Below are positions 1-7,728 of a stretch of 64,000 bases of DNA, in pieces. The notes beneath the pieces were generated by a model that had not been told where the DNA came from, made no database searches, and saw nothing but the letters and a program-made list of their open reading frames with translations. The first letter of the stretch is position 1. The number at the start of each line of letters is the position of its first letter. The position numbers and the translations under genes are program-made. The stretch covers positions 14,640-78,639 of the forward strand of contig CAYWKD010000014.1 of the NCBI GenBank assembly GCA_964458705.1, in the 5' to 3' direction. The DNA comes from JAAUTG01 sp964458705. Lineage in GTDB: Bacteria; Bacteroidota; Bacteroidia; Chitinophagales; Saprospiraceae.

Positions 1-443
1 ACTTACAGGACGAAAAAAATTTATTCCTCAAAATGGTAACTATCAATTGCTTATTGAAAACCTATTTGCCTTATTTTTACTGGACAGGCTTTTATATTGT
101 AGATGATGGCAAACTGAAAGTGGGTCCCTATCAAGGCACGCTGGGTTGTTTGTCTATTGATTTTTCAAAAGGCGTTTGTGGAAAAGCGACAAGAACTAGG
201 CAAACTCAGATTGTGGGACAAGTACATGCCTTGGCGCAAGGCAGTGATCACATTGCTTGCGATCCTAACTCACAATCAGAAATTGTAGTACCCGTATTAG
301 ACTATCTTGGGAAACTATTGGGTGTTTTTGACGTGGATAGTACGCTGCCGCAATCTTTTGATGTGATAGATCAAAAATATTTAGAAGCTATTCTAAAGAA
401 ACACTTTTCTAATACCTCTTTAATCCACAACTACACGTTTTAA
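1..443 (+). CDS. msrC: Free methionine-(R)-sulfoxide reductase, 5'-truncated (GAF domain)
   Basis: The reading frame is open from the window edge (codons begin at base 3), so the true start lies outside; the first ATG at 33 is inside the GAF fold. The product should reduce free methionine-R-sulfoxide in the cytoplasm. The family signature is clear: a WTGFY segment, a GPYQG turn, and the three conserved cysteines in the contexts LGCLSI, GVCGKA and HIACD, followed by SEIVVPV and the GVFDVDS strand. About 146 codons are visible against roughly 160 for the family, so only a short N-terminus is missing. It ends 35 bases before the next + strand gene, with which it could be co-transcribed. A plain GAF sensor is the alternative, but the three cysteines argue for the reductase. 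Confidence 0.88.
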   Translation, partial: LQDEKNLFLKMVTINCLLKTYLPYFYWTGFYIVDDGKLKVGPYQGTLGCLSIDFSKGVCGKATRTRQTQIVGQVHALAQGSDHIACDPNSQSEIVVPVLDYLGKLLGVFDVDSTLPQSFDVIDQKYLEAILKKHFSNTSLIHNYTF

Positions 444-478
444 TCTCAATAAGCATTAAAAAGTAACGACTAAAAAAT

Positions 479-1429
479 ATGAGCAGAGCTATTCCCGTCG
501 TAAATTTAGCCCAATTTATTAATGGCAACCCTAGTGAAAAACAAGCATTTGTACAACAGATTGGTCACGCTTTTCAAGATACAGGTTTTGTAGCCGTCAA
601 GGATCATGGTGTTTCACAACAATTGATTGATGATTTCTATGCTGCCTCTAACGCATTTTTTGCGCTTCCCTTCAAAGTTAAAAAGCAGTACGAAGTTGAA
701 GGTCTGGCAGGGCAACGCGGTTATACTTCTTTTGGAAAAGAAACCGCCAAGGGCTCGGTAGTGCCTGATCTCAAGGAGTTTTTTCAGATTGGACAAACAG
801 TGATGGATGATGACCCAATCAAAGAAAAGTACCCTAAGAATATAATGACTGATGCTCTGCCTGAATTTACAACTTTAGGCGACCAATTATATAAAGCCTT
901 TGAGGTGTCAGGTGCAGCCTTGTTAAGAGCCATTGCTATCTACTTAGAGCTAGAAGAAGATTACTTTAAAGATAAAATATACAATGGCAATAGCATTCTC
1001 AGGGCTATTCACTACCCTCCCATCCAGCAAGAACCTGCCTCCGCGGTACGAGCAGAGCAGCATGAAGACATCAATTTAATTACCTTGCTTGTAGGAGCTT
1101 CGGCAGGAGGATTGCAGCTTTTAACTAAAGAAAATAAGTGGTTAACGATCATGCCAGAGAAAGGAGAATTAGTAGTGAATGTAGGTGATATGTTGCAGCG
1201 TTTGACCAATAATTACTTAAAATCAACAACACATCGAGTTGTGAATCCTCCGAAATCAGAATGGCATTTATCGCGTCTTTCAATTCCATTTTTTCTACAT
1301 CCAAGAATGGAAATGGACTTGACCTGCTTAGATCATTGCGTATCGGAGGATAATCCAGCACAGTACAAACCCATCACAGCGATTGAGTATTTGGAAGAGC
1401 GGTTGAGAGAAATTGGGCTACGGAAGTAA
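479..1429 (+). CDS. 2-oxoglutarate/Fe(II)-dependent oxygenase, isopenicillin-N-synthase family
   Basis: A 316-residue cytoplasmic non-haem iron oxygenase. The N-terminal DIOX_N part starts IPVVNLAQF and carries GFVAVKDHGV, typical of isopenicillin N synthase-like and plant-type dioxygenases. The iron ligands are visible as HED (His195, Asp197) and THRVVNP (His about 252), and the 2-oxoglutarate-binding RLS motif follows (SRLSIPFF). All key residues are present and the length is normal. The substrate cannot be told from sequence; in Bacteroidetes these genes are annotated only at family level. It converges with sbcD, whose stop lies 38 bases downstream, and may form a unit with the reductase fragment upstream. 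Confidence 0.9.
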   Translation: MSRAIPVVNLAQFINGNPSEKQAFVQQIGHAFQDTGFVAVKDHGVSQQLIDDFYAASNAFFALPFKVKKQYEVEGLAGQRGYTSFGKETAKGSVVPDLKEFFQIGQTVMDDDPIKEKYPKNIMTDALPEFTTLGDQLYKAFEVSGAALLRAIAIYLELEEDYFKDKIYNGNSILRAIHYPPIQQEPASAVRAEQHEDINLITLLVGASAGGLQLLTKENKWLTIMPEKGELVVNVGDMLQRLTNNYLKSTTHRVVNPPKSEWHLSRLSIPFFLHPRMEMDLTCLDHCVSEDNPAQYKPITAIEYLEERLREIGLRK

Positions 1430-1467
1430 TCTATCTGTGGTGTAACTGCTACGAATTGTAACAGTAA

Positions 1468-2676
1468 TCACTGTTTGTCTTCCTTTTCTTGCATCCAATT
1501 TTGCAATTCTTTAAAAGTAAGCATCAAAGAATTTATTTCTTCGGTCGGTAAACCTTCCGACTCACATTTTTTTAAAAAAATATCAACCGGTTGTAGGTCT
1601 TTCAAGTCAATTAGCGGTTGGTTTACAGCTATACCTCCTGGCTGAAAAGAAGTCCTGATTTTAAGTAATTCTATATTCAAATCTTGCACAAACTCTTGCA
1701 ATTCAATATCTAAGTTAGGAATAGTGCGTTCATCTGTTACTAGCACATCTACCCAAACTGGTAAATTATCTTTATAATCTTTATGCAATTGGAGTAAACG
1801 AGATTTTATTTCATCAAAAGGAAGAACTACAGTTTTGAGACGACGAAATTGAGGTAGAGAAACAAGAACAACGCTGCTTTTGCGTTCTTCAAAAGTTACC
1901 ACCTTCACCACTTTCTCATCCTTTGTCTCGCTAAAACTTAGCGGAATTAAAGAACCCGAATAATGCACTTTGCCATAGTTATAGGCTCGATGAATATGCC
2001 CTAATGCTACGTAATCAAAAATGGCAGGGAACTGTTTTGCTGCAATATTCTCACGATCACCGATATAAATATTATCTCTTTCTTCCTGTCTGCCGACTTC
2101 TTTTAGATACAAATGCCCTGTTCCAATAAGTGGCACATTCAAGGCAGCATAAGATTCAAGGACATTTCCTATTTGCTCGTAGTGCGCTTTAATACCTGCT
2201 CGAATAGCTGCAATCCGCTCCAAGCCAGTTTCTCCCGACACGCTAGTTTTCAAATCTTTATCTCTGAGAAAAGGTACTGCAGCTACTACGGCTTCTAGCT
2301 TGCCTTGCTGATCTTTGAGCTCAATAATTTCATCTTCAACTGCTTCCGTAGCCATTCCAATTATGTAAATGTTTAGGGCAGAAAGCAGCTCTTTAGGAGC
2401 ATTCAACATGGCAGGAGAATCGTGATTTCCTCCGATGATGACGACGTGGCGACAACTTGTAGTGAGCAACTGAGTCAAGAAACGATAGTAAAGACGGCGA
2501 GCAGCATTCGGTGGGTTGCCAATATCAAAAATATCTCCAGCCACGATTAGTGTATCAATAGCTTCCGATTTAATCGTCTCAATCAACCAATTCAAAGCTA
2601 ATTCATGTTCTTGCAAGCGATCGTTGGATTGAAAACGCTGCCCCAAGTGCCAGTCTGAAGTATGAAGAAGTTTCAT
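1468..2676 (-). CDS. sbcD: Exonuclease SbcCD, nuclease subunit SbcD
   Basis: A 402-residue Mre11/SbcD-type metallophosphoesterase, the nuclease half of the SbcCD complex that cleaves DNA hairpins and blocked ends. The five metal-binding motifs are present: SDWHLG (Asp8, His10), VAGDIFD (Asp48), GGNHD (Asn84, His85), GTGH and ALGHIH in the middle, followed by the capping and C-terminal helical region. The length matches the family. Normally sbcC follows in the same operon, but here the next gene on the other side is a + strand oxygenase and upstream lies a secreted protein, so no sbcC is within the window. Function therefore depends on a partner encoded elsewhere. Confidence 0.93.
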   Translation of the reverse strand: MKLLHTSDWHLGQRFQSNDRLQEHELALNWLIETIKSEAIDTLIVAGDIFDIGNPPNAARRLYYRFLTQLLTTSCRHVVIIGGNHDSPAMLNAPKELLSALNIYIIGMATEAVEDEIIELKDQQGKLEAVVAAVPFLRDKDLKTSVSGETGLERIAAIRAGIKAHYEQIGNVLESYAALNVPLIGTGHLYLKEVGRQEERDNIYIGDRENIAAKQFPAIFDYVALGHIHRAYNYGKVHYSGSLIPLSFSETKDEKVVKVVTFEERKSSVVLVSLPQFRRLKTVVLPFDEIKSRLLQLHKDYKDNLPVWVDVLVTDERTIPNLDIELQEFVQDLNIELLKIRTSFQPGGIAVNQPLIDLKDLQPVDIFLKKCESEGLPTEEINSLMLTFKELQNWMQEKEDKQ

Positions 2677-2750
2677 TCGATGGATTAATGAGCAATTAAT
2701 GATGAAATCAGGCTTCTAGCAAATTTATCAGTTTTGAATTTGTACGTTAC

Positions 2751-3584
2751 TTACTTTTTTTCTTCTAGCACAACTGCCGAAATTCCAGCAGCAACAATGC
2801 CAATTTTTTGCCAATCATCCTGACTTGCATATCGGTAAAAAATGCCTTTGCTGAACATTTTTCCCTTAAAGAAGAAACTTTTAACAATGTTATCTTGCTT
2901 TACATTTTCTAAAGCCACAATGAAATCATCTTCCATATAAATTCCTTCTTCCGACAAATCTACCTCAAAGGACTTCCGAATATCCTCACAAGCACGAGAT
3001 AAATAAATTGGGCGCTTCAATACATTATTGTTTGGCATTCCACGTTTGACATCATAAACATTTAATCGAAAAAACATAGAGTCAGCCTCGCAGTTACCAA
3101 CTGCAATATTAACTTTATCCAAGTAAGCTGGACGCTTTAGCTTCATGTAGGTGCCTGCTTCGATTCCTACATTTTTACCAGAAAAGCCAATAGATATAGA
3201 CTCACTTGGATCATCTATTCCTACTACTTTCCTATTCAGCGCTTTAGATTCAATTTCTACCGATTCGAGCTTATAATCAATTTGCTTCATCTCTAAAGTA
3301 CAACCATTGGCACAATCCGATTTGAAAGCAGAGACTTGGCTACTCAGCGGCTCATATCCAATAATGGAAATTACTAATGTATCTTCATCATAAGCGCTAG
3401 GAATAGCTAAGCTGAATCGCCCTTTATTATCAGAAACAGTACCTATACCTTGCGATAGCACGCCAATATTTGCGTACGCTACGGGAACTTTTGTTTCGCT
3501 ATCTATGAGTTTTCCATTAGCTTCTTGAGCTAACATAAGATTAAAACAAGGTATTAAGACAAAGAGAATAAGGACTTTTTTCAC
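2751..3584 (-). CDS. Secreted protein with carboxypeptidase-like regulatory domain
   Basis: 277 residues with a clear signal peptide (MKKVLILFVLIPCFNLMLAQ). Residues about 21-105 form a CarboxypepD_reg-like beta-sandwich (GKLIDSETKVPVAYANIGV, GTVSDNKGRFSL, ISIIGYEP), the module that also forms the N-terminus of TonB-dependent receptors in this phylum. The remaining 170 residues resemble the tail of stand-alone Bacteroidetes proteins of this type and have no enzymatic motif I recognise; there is no TonB plug or barrel. It lies 74 bases upstream of sbcD on the same strand, but the two functions are unrelated. Probably periplasmic or outer-membrane associated. Confidence 0.75.
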   Translation of the reverse strand: MKKVLILFVLIPCFNLMLAQEANGKLIDSETKVPVAYANIGVLSQGIGTVSDNKGRFSLAIPSAYDEDTLVISIIGYEPLSSQVSAFKSDCANGCTLEMKQIDYKLESVEIESKALNRKVVGIDDPSESISIGFSGKNVGIEAGTYMKLKRPAYLDKVNIAVGNCEADSMFFRLNVYDVKRGMPNNNVLKRPIYLSRACEDIRKSFEVDLSEEGIYMEDDFIVALENVKQDNIVKSFFFKGKMFSKGIFYRYASQDDWQKIGIVAAGISAVVLEEKK

Positions 3585-3755
3585 TGTATTTATTTTTATA
3601 GAAAACGGTACAAACTAAAAAGTTGTTACAATCATGAGCTAATTTTGAGTTTTAGTTGGTAATAGGAGCAATTTTCTAGGCGTTTGTATTCCAAACTGAG
3701 GCTCATAGGATAATTAATCGTAATTACTCAAGCCAAAAGTGAACAACAACAAAAA

Positions 3756-5996
3756 ATGCTGAAATTTAGGACAATAGCGAAACATATTATCTTCTCCTTC
3801 CCAATTCAGTTAGTCCTTCTGCATATAAAAAATCATGTATTGCTGAGTTCAATTTGGATATTGCTAGGAGCTTTGATTACGGGGGCTTTCGCTGGTAAGT
3901 TCGGTATAAAGTACCTCTTTTGGTCACCAGAATATTTAGGTCAAGTCAACTTTTGGAGTTTCTTTTTTCTGGGTTTATGCTTTGCAAGTTTCTCTATGAC
4001 ATGGAACTTAACGACGTATATGCTTTCCGCTCACCATTTTCCTTTTTTAGCTTCCCTTAAACGACCTTTCACAAAGTACAGCATCAATAACTTTATTGTC
4101 CCGACTATTCTCATTACAATCATACTGACGCTACATATCAAATTTGAAGTTCAAGAAGGAATATTCACTTGGGAAAGAATCATTTACAATTGTCTAGGTT
4201 TTATCTTTGGAATGTTCAGTTTGGTTATTTTGCTGCTTGCTTATTTCATTTCGACCAACAAAGATATTTTAAGCTACACGGAACAATACGATCATACTCC
4301 ACCCAATCTCATACGGTCAATCTCCCCGGGCAGAGTATTGGACATAGATGAAATTCGCTCAGAGATAAAGGGCTGGCGCGTGGAAACTTATCTTACAGAA
4401 TCTTTACTGCCAAGGCGGGTTAGGAGTGTTTCGCATTACAGCTTAAAAACGCTACTTCGCGTATTCAAACAAAACCACACCAATGCACTCGCCGTGCAGT
4501 TGACTAGTTTGATTGTATTGGCTATATTAGGTGCATTAATTGAAAATCCAAACTTTAGAATCCCCGCAGGTGCAAGCATTTTCCTCTTGGCAAGTATCGT
4601 AGTAGCTATTTTGGGCGCAATTATTTACTGGTTTCATCATTGGAGCTTCACTGTATTTATTCTACTTTTTCTAATGATGAATTTCATGGCGAAGCAAGGC
4701 ATCCTTAATCATAAAAATAAGGCTTATGGACTAAACTACGAAGTAGATCGTCCAGCTTATCAGTTTGACTCTCTCAATATGCTATTTGACAAAACAGCTA
4801 TCTCGGCGGACAGCTTGAACACAATACAAATTCTTGAAAACTGGAAACGCAATATGGGAGAAGAACGCCCCAAAATGGTATTAACTTGTGTGAGTGGCGG
4901 TGGCTTGAAATCTGCTACTTGGGCAATGCAAGTCCTAAGAACTGCCGACAGCATCACTAACAGCTCTTTGATGCAACATACAGTATTGATGTCAGGTGCA
5001 TCAGGAGGGATGATTGGTATGGCTTATTTTAGAGAACTTTACCAGGAGCGTCAAAATGATACAAGTGTTAATCCTTATGATGTGAAGCACATTTATAATG
5101 TTTCAAAAGATTTGTTGAATCCGATTGCTTTTACAATTGTTACAAATGATCTCTTCATGCCTAGAGGAAAATTTAAGGTTGGAACAACAGAATTCATAAA
5201 AGATCGAGGCTATATTTTTGAGCAGCAACTCAATGAAAACACTCAAAATAGATTAGATAAATCATTAGCAGATTACAAACATTTAGAGCAATCTGCCACT
5301 ATACCCATGCTATTCATAACGCCTTACATTGTCAATGATGCCAGAAGAGTGGTGATTTCACCACACTCGGTATCTTATATGGCTGCTGCTCCTTCAGTAG
5401 AAAAGGAGGGAGGCTACGATTTGGATGCAGTTGATTTTCAGCGACTTTTTCGAAACCAATCTCCAGATAGCCTTCGATTTCTTTCCGCCCTAAGAATGAA
5501 TGCAACCTATCCTTACGTATTGCCTCGTGTTACTTTGCCAACTAAGCCAGACATTGAGGTGATGGATGCAGGTTATAGAGATAACTTTGGACTGAAAACA
5601 GCTACTCGATTCACCACTTTTTTCAAGGATTGGATTAAAGCCAATACAAGTGGCATTGTCATTGTGGCTGCAAGAGGCATCAAGCGAAATTCGAGACAAT
5701 TAACCGCAACGGATAATGATGGAATAATCGAATCATTAGTTGATCCACTAGGTATTGTAGGACAAATCATTACCTTGCAAGATTATGAACACGACGCCGA
5801 TCTCAGTTCATTACAACAACTTCTTGGAACTGGCTTCTTAAAGGTACTTTGGTTCGTTTATGAACCCTCTAACCAAAGTGAGGAGGCTTCAATGACTTTT
5901 CATCTCACGGAGCGAGAGCGAAAGGATATCTTAGAAGCCATTTCGCTCAAGCACAACCAGAAGAATTTATCTATGCTAAAACATTATCTCGAGTAG
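3756..5996 (+). CDS. Patatin-like phospholipase with N-terminal membrane domain
   Basis: 746 residues. The first 320 contain several hydrophobic helices (for example SIWILLGALITGAFAG and NFWSFFFLGLCF), so the protein is anchored in the inner membrane. The C-terminal half is patatin-like: an oxyanion-hole loop LTCVSGGGLKSA near residue 374, the nucleophile elbow SGASGG with Ser416, and the catalytic Asp in DAGYRDNFG at Asp604. Together these support a Ser-Asp lipid acyl hydrolase. The substrate is unknown. The ATG at 3756 gives no truncated helix. The gene stands alone between divergent genes and is followed by tRNA-Val on the opposite strand. Confidence 0.8.
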   Translation: MLKFRTIAKHIIFSFPIQLVLLHIKNHVLLSSIWILLGALITGAFAGKFGIKYLFWSPEYLGQVNFWSFFFLGLCFASFSMTWNLTTYMLSAHHFPFLASLKRPFTKYSINNFIVPTILITIILTLHIKFEVQEGIFTWERIIYNCLGFIFGMFSLVILLLAYFISTNKDILSYTEQYDHTPPNLIRSISPGRVLDIDEIRSEIKGWRVETYLTESLLPRRVRSVSHYSLKTLLRVFKQNHTNALAVQLTSLIVLAILGALIENPNFRIPAGASIFLLASIVVAILGAIIYWFHHWSFTVFILLFLMMNFMAKQGILNHKNKAYGLNYEVDRPAYQFDSLNMLFDKTAISADSLNTIQILENWKRNMGEERPKMVLTCVSGGGLKSATWAMQVLRTADSITNSSLMQHTVLMSGASGGMIGMAYFRELYQERQNDTSVNPYDVKHIYNVSKDLLNPIAFTIVTNDLFMPRGKFKVGTTEFIKDRGYIFEQQLNENTQNRLDKSLADYKHLEQSATIPMLFITPYIVNDARRVVISPHSVSYMAAAPSVEKEGGYDLDAVDFQRLFRNQSPDSLRFLSALRMNATYPYVLPRVTLPTKPDIEVMDAGYRDNFGLKTATRFTTFFKDWIKANTSGIVIVAARGIKRNSRQLTATDNDGIIESLVDPLGIVGQIITLQDYEHDADLSSLQQLLGTGFLKVLWFVYEPSNQSEEASMTFHLTERERKDILEAISLKHNQKNLSMLKHYLE

Positions 5997-6052
5997 AATA
6001 AGCATTTAGAAGAACCATTTTTTGATAACAACCTTTTTACGATCTAAAAAAG

Positions 6053-6127
6053 TGATCCATACTGGACTCGAACCAGTGACCTCTGCCCTGTCAAGGCAGC
6101 GCTCTAAACCAACTGAGCTAATGGATC
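6053..6127 (-). tRNA. tRNA-Val (anticodon GAC)
   Basis: Read on the minus strand this is a 75-nt cloverleaf. The 7-bp acceptor stem is GATCCAT / ATGGATC with discriminator A; the D arm is AGCTCAGTTGGTTTAGAGC; the anticodon stem CTGCC / GGCAG holds the loop TTGACAG, giving anticodon GAC (Val); the T arm has GGTTCGAGTCC. The 3' CCA is not encoded (CTT follows). It sits 10 bases downstream of the START-like gene on the same strand and may be processed from its transcript. Confidence 0.96.
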
Positions 6128-6137
6128 AATGACTGGG

Positions 6138-6518
6138 TTAACCACCTGTTTCATGGCGCAATTGCTCCATTTGATTGTTCCAGAGTTGCTTTTGATCTTC
6201 TACTTCATCGTCATCACAGAAGTCCATAATTTCTAAAATTGTTTCGCCTGTAACTGGTGATTTCGAAAATCGAATTTCAAAGTATTCATCTTCATTATCT
6301 GCTTCTTCCCATTTGAAACGTAGGCGGGCATCTTCTTCCTGCTCTACTAATTCCGCAACTTCTTCCGAACCACTCCAAGAGAAAGTAAAAATGTTGTCAT
6401 TTATATCCACTTCATCACAAAACCAGCTCACCAAACGAGCAGGTTCTAGAAAAAATCTGTACAAAATGCCAGGTGATGCTCTAAAAATGTATTCTAATTC
6501 AATACTTACTCTATCCAT
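6138..6518 (-). CDS. START-like domain protein (AHSA1-type fold)
   Basis: 126 residues, highly acidic, cytoplasmic. It shows the Bacteroidetes-wide START-like family pattern: ELEYIFRASPGILYRFF, ARLVSWFCDEV, FTFSWSGSEEVAEL, RLRFKWEEAD, EYFEIRF and ILEIMDFCDDDE. The fold is a small helix-grip domain that usually binds a hydrophobic ligand or a partner protein. Its molecular role has not been established to my knowledge. The full family length is present. The tRNA-Val gene follows 10 bases after the stop, an arrangement suggesting a shared transcript. Confidence 0.85.
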   Translation of the reverse strand: MDRVSIELEYIFRASPGILYRFFLEPARLVSWFCDEVDINDNIFTFSWSGSEEVAELVEQEEDARLRFKWEEADNEDEYFEIRFSKSPVTGETILEIMDFCDDDEVEDQKQLWNNQMEQLRHETGG

Positions 6519-6777
6519 AGTTTTAGAATTATTTGGTCGTATGCTTCTTGTACGAGTGGCTTTAAAAGTTGAACACTGAATTAATTCTCTTGTTCCTATA
6601 TTGATGTAAATAAGTTAGAAACCCTACATCGCAATTAAGATTGTTCACTTTTCGTGCAATAAAACAGAAATAAATGATTTATGCAAAAAAAATGATCTAT
6701 TTACTAGAAAGTTTAGCAAATCGTGCAATTGTAAGACTTCATTAATTTTTTTCCTTCTAAAAAAAGCCTTAAAACAT

Positions 6778-7689
6778 ATGAAATTTGGAAAGCTCCCAAG
6801 CGTTGATACAGTCGATTTTAATTTTTTAGATACTTCTGAAAGCACTAAACAAGTGTTGGAAAAATATCCAAATCCTGAACGGCAGTATTTCTATATCGGT
6901 TGCACGGGATGGAGTATGAAAGAATGGATAGGAAGCGTTTATCCATCTAAAACTAAGGCAAAAGATTTTTTAAAAGCATACGGCAAGCAGTTCAATACCA
7001 TAGAATTAAATACGACGCATTATCGTATTCCAACCCTTCAAACCATTGAGAAATGGAGACAAGAAACCCCTAGCGACTTTCGGTTTTGCCCAAAGATTCC
7101 ACAAATTATAAGTCATAGAAAAGATTTGGGAATATCGGGAGATAACATTCAGCGATTTTGCGATGTCATAGCTAGATTAGAAGAGCGATTAGGCTGCTGC
7201 TTTTTGCAATTACCTCCCTACTTTGCCACAGATCGGCTGCCATTATTGCAACAATTCATCGAACAATTCCCTACATCATCCATCCCCTTAGCCATTGAGT
7301 TGAGGCATGAAAGCTGGTTCAAAGAAAAAGAATACTTTGAAGCACTGATGTCGCTATGTGAAGCAACAAAAGTATCAACTGTAATCACAGATGTGGCGGG
7401 AAGAAGAGATGTGTTGCATTTGCGATTGGCGACCAACAGCGTGCTTGTTCGATTTGTAGGAAATGCTTTACATCCGACAGATTATACGCGAATTGACGAC
7501 TGGATAAAGCAGTTAAAAATATGGTTTGCTCAAGGGCTTCAAGCGGTCTATTTCTTTCCACACGAACCAGATAACCTACTCGCACCTGAACTAGCTGCTT
7601 ACCTCTTACAACAAGTAGAAAAAGAACTTAATGTTATTGTAAGAGGTCCTAATTTTATAAAAGAACAGAAGCAAATGAGTCTATTCTAG
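6778..7689 (+). CDS. DUF72 family protein
   Basis: 303 residues. DUF72 proteins are TIM-barrel-like and related to E. coli YecE; their biochemical function is not firmly known. Hallmarks visible: YIGCTGWSMKEWIGSVYP at the first strand, FNTIELNTTHYRIP, RFCPKIPQIISH, a CCFLQLPPYF strand, AIELRHESWF and FFPHEPDN near the end. The ATG at 6778 is preceded by about 40 residues that precede the usual family start, so the N-terminus has a short extension, though no better internal start is obvious. Convergent with the next gene. Confidence 0.88.
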   Translation: MKFGKLPSVDTVDFNFLDTSESTKQVLEKYPNPERQYFYIGCTGWSMKEWIGSVYPSKTKAKDFLKAYGKQFNTIELNTTHYRIPTLQTIEKWRQETPSDFRFCPKIPQIISHRKDLGISGDNIQRFCDVIARLEERLGCCFLQLPPYFATDRLPLLQQFIEQFPTSSIPLAIELRHESWFKEKEYFEALMSLCEATKVSTVITDVAGRRDVLHLRLATNSVLVRFVGNALHPTDYTRIDDWIKQLKIWFAQGLQAVYFFPHEPDNLLAPELAAYLLQQVEKELNVIVRGPNFIKEQKQMSLF

Positions 7690-7728
7690 CTACTACATAC
7701 AAATAGCAAAAACAAAACCTATTAGCGT

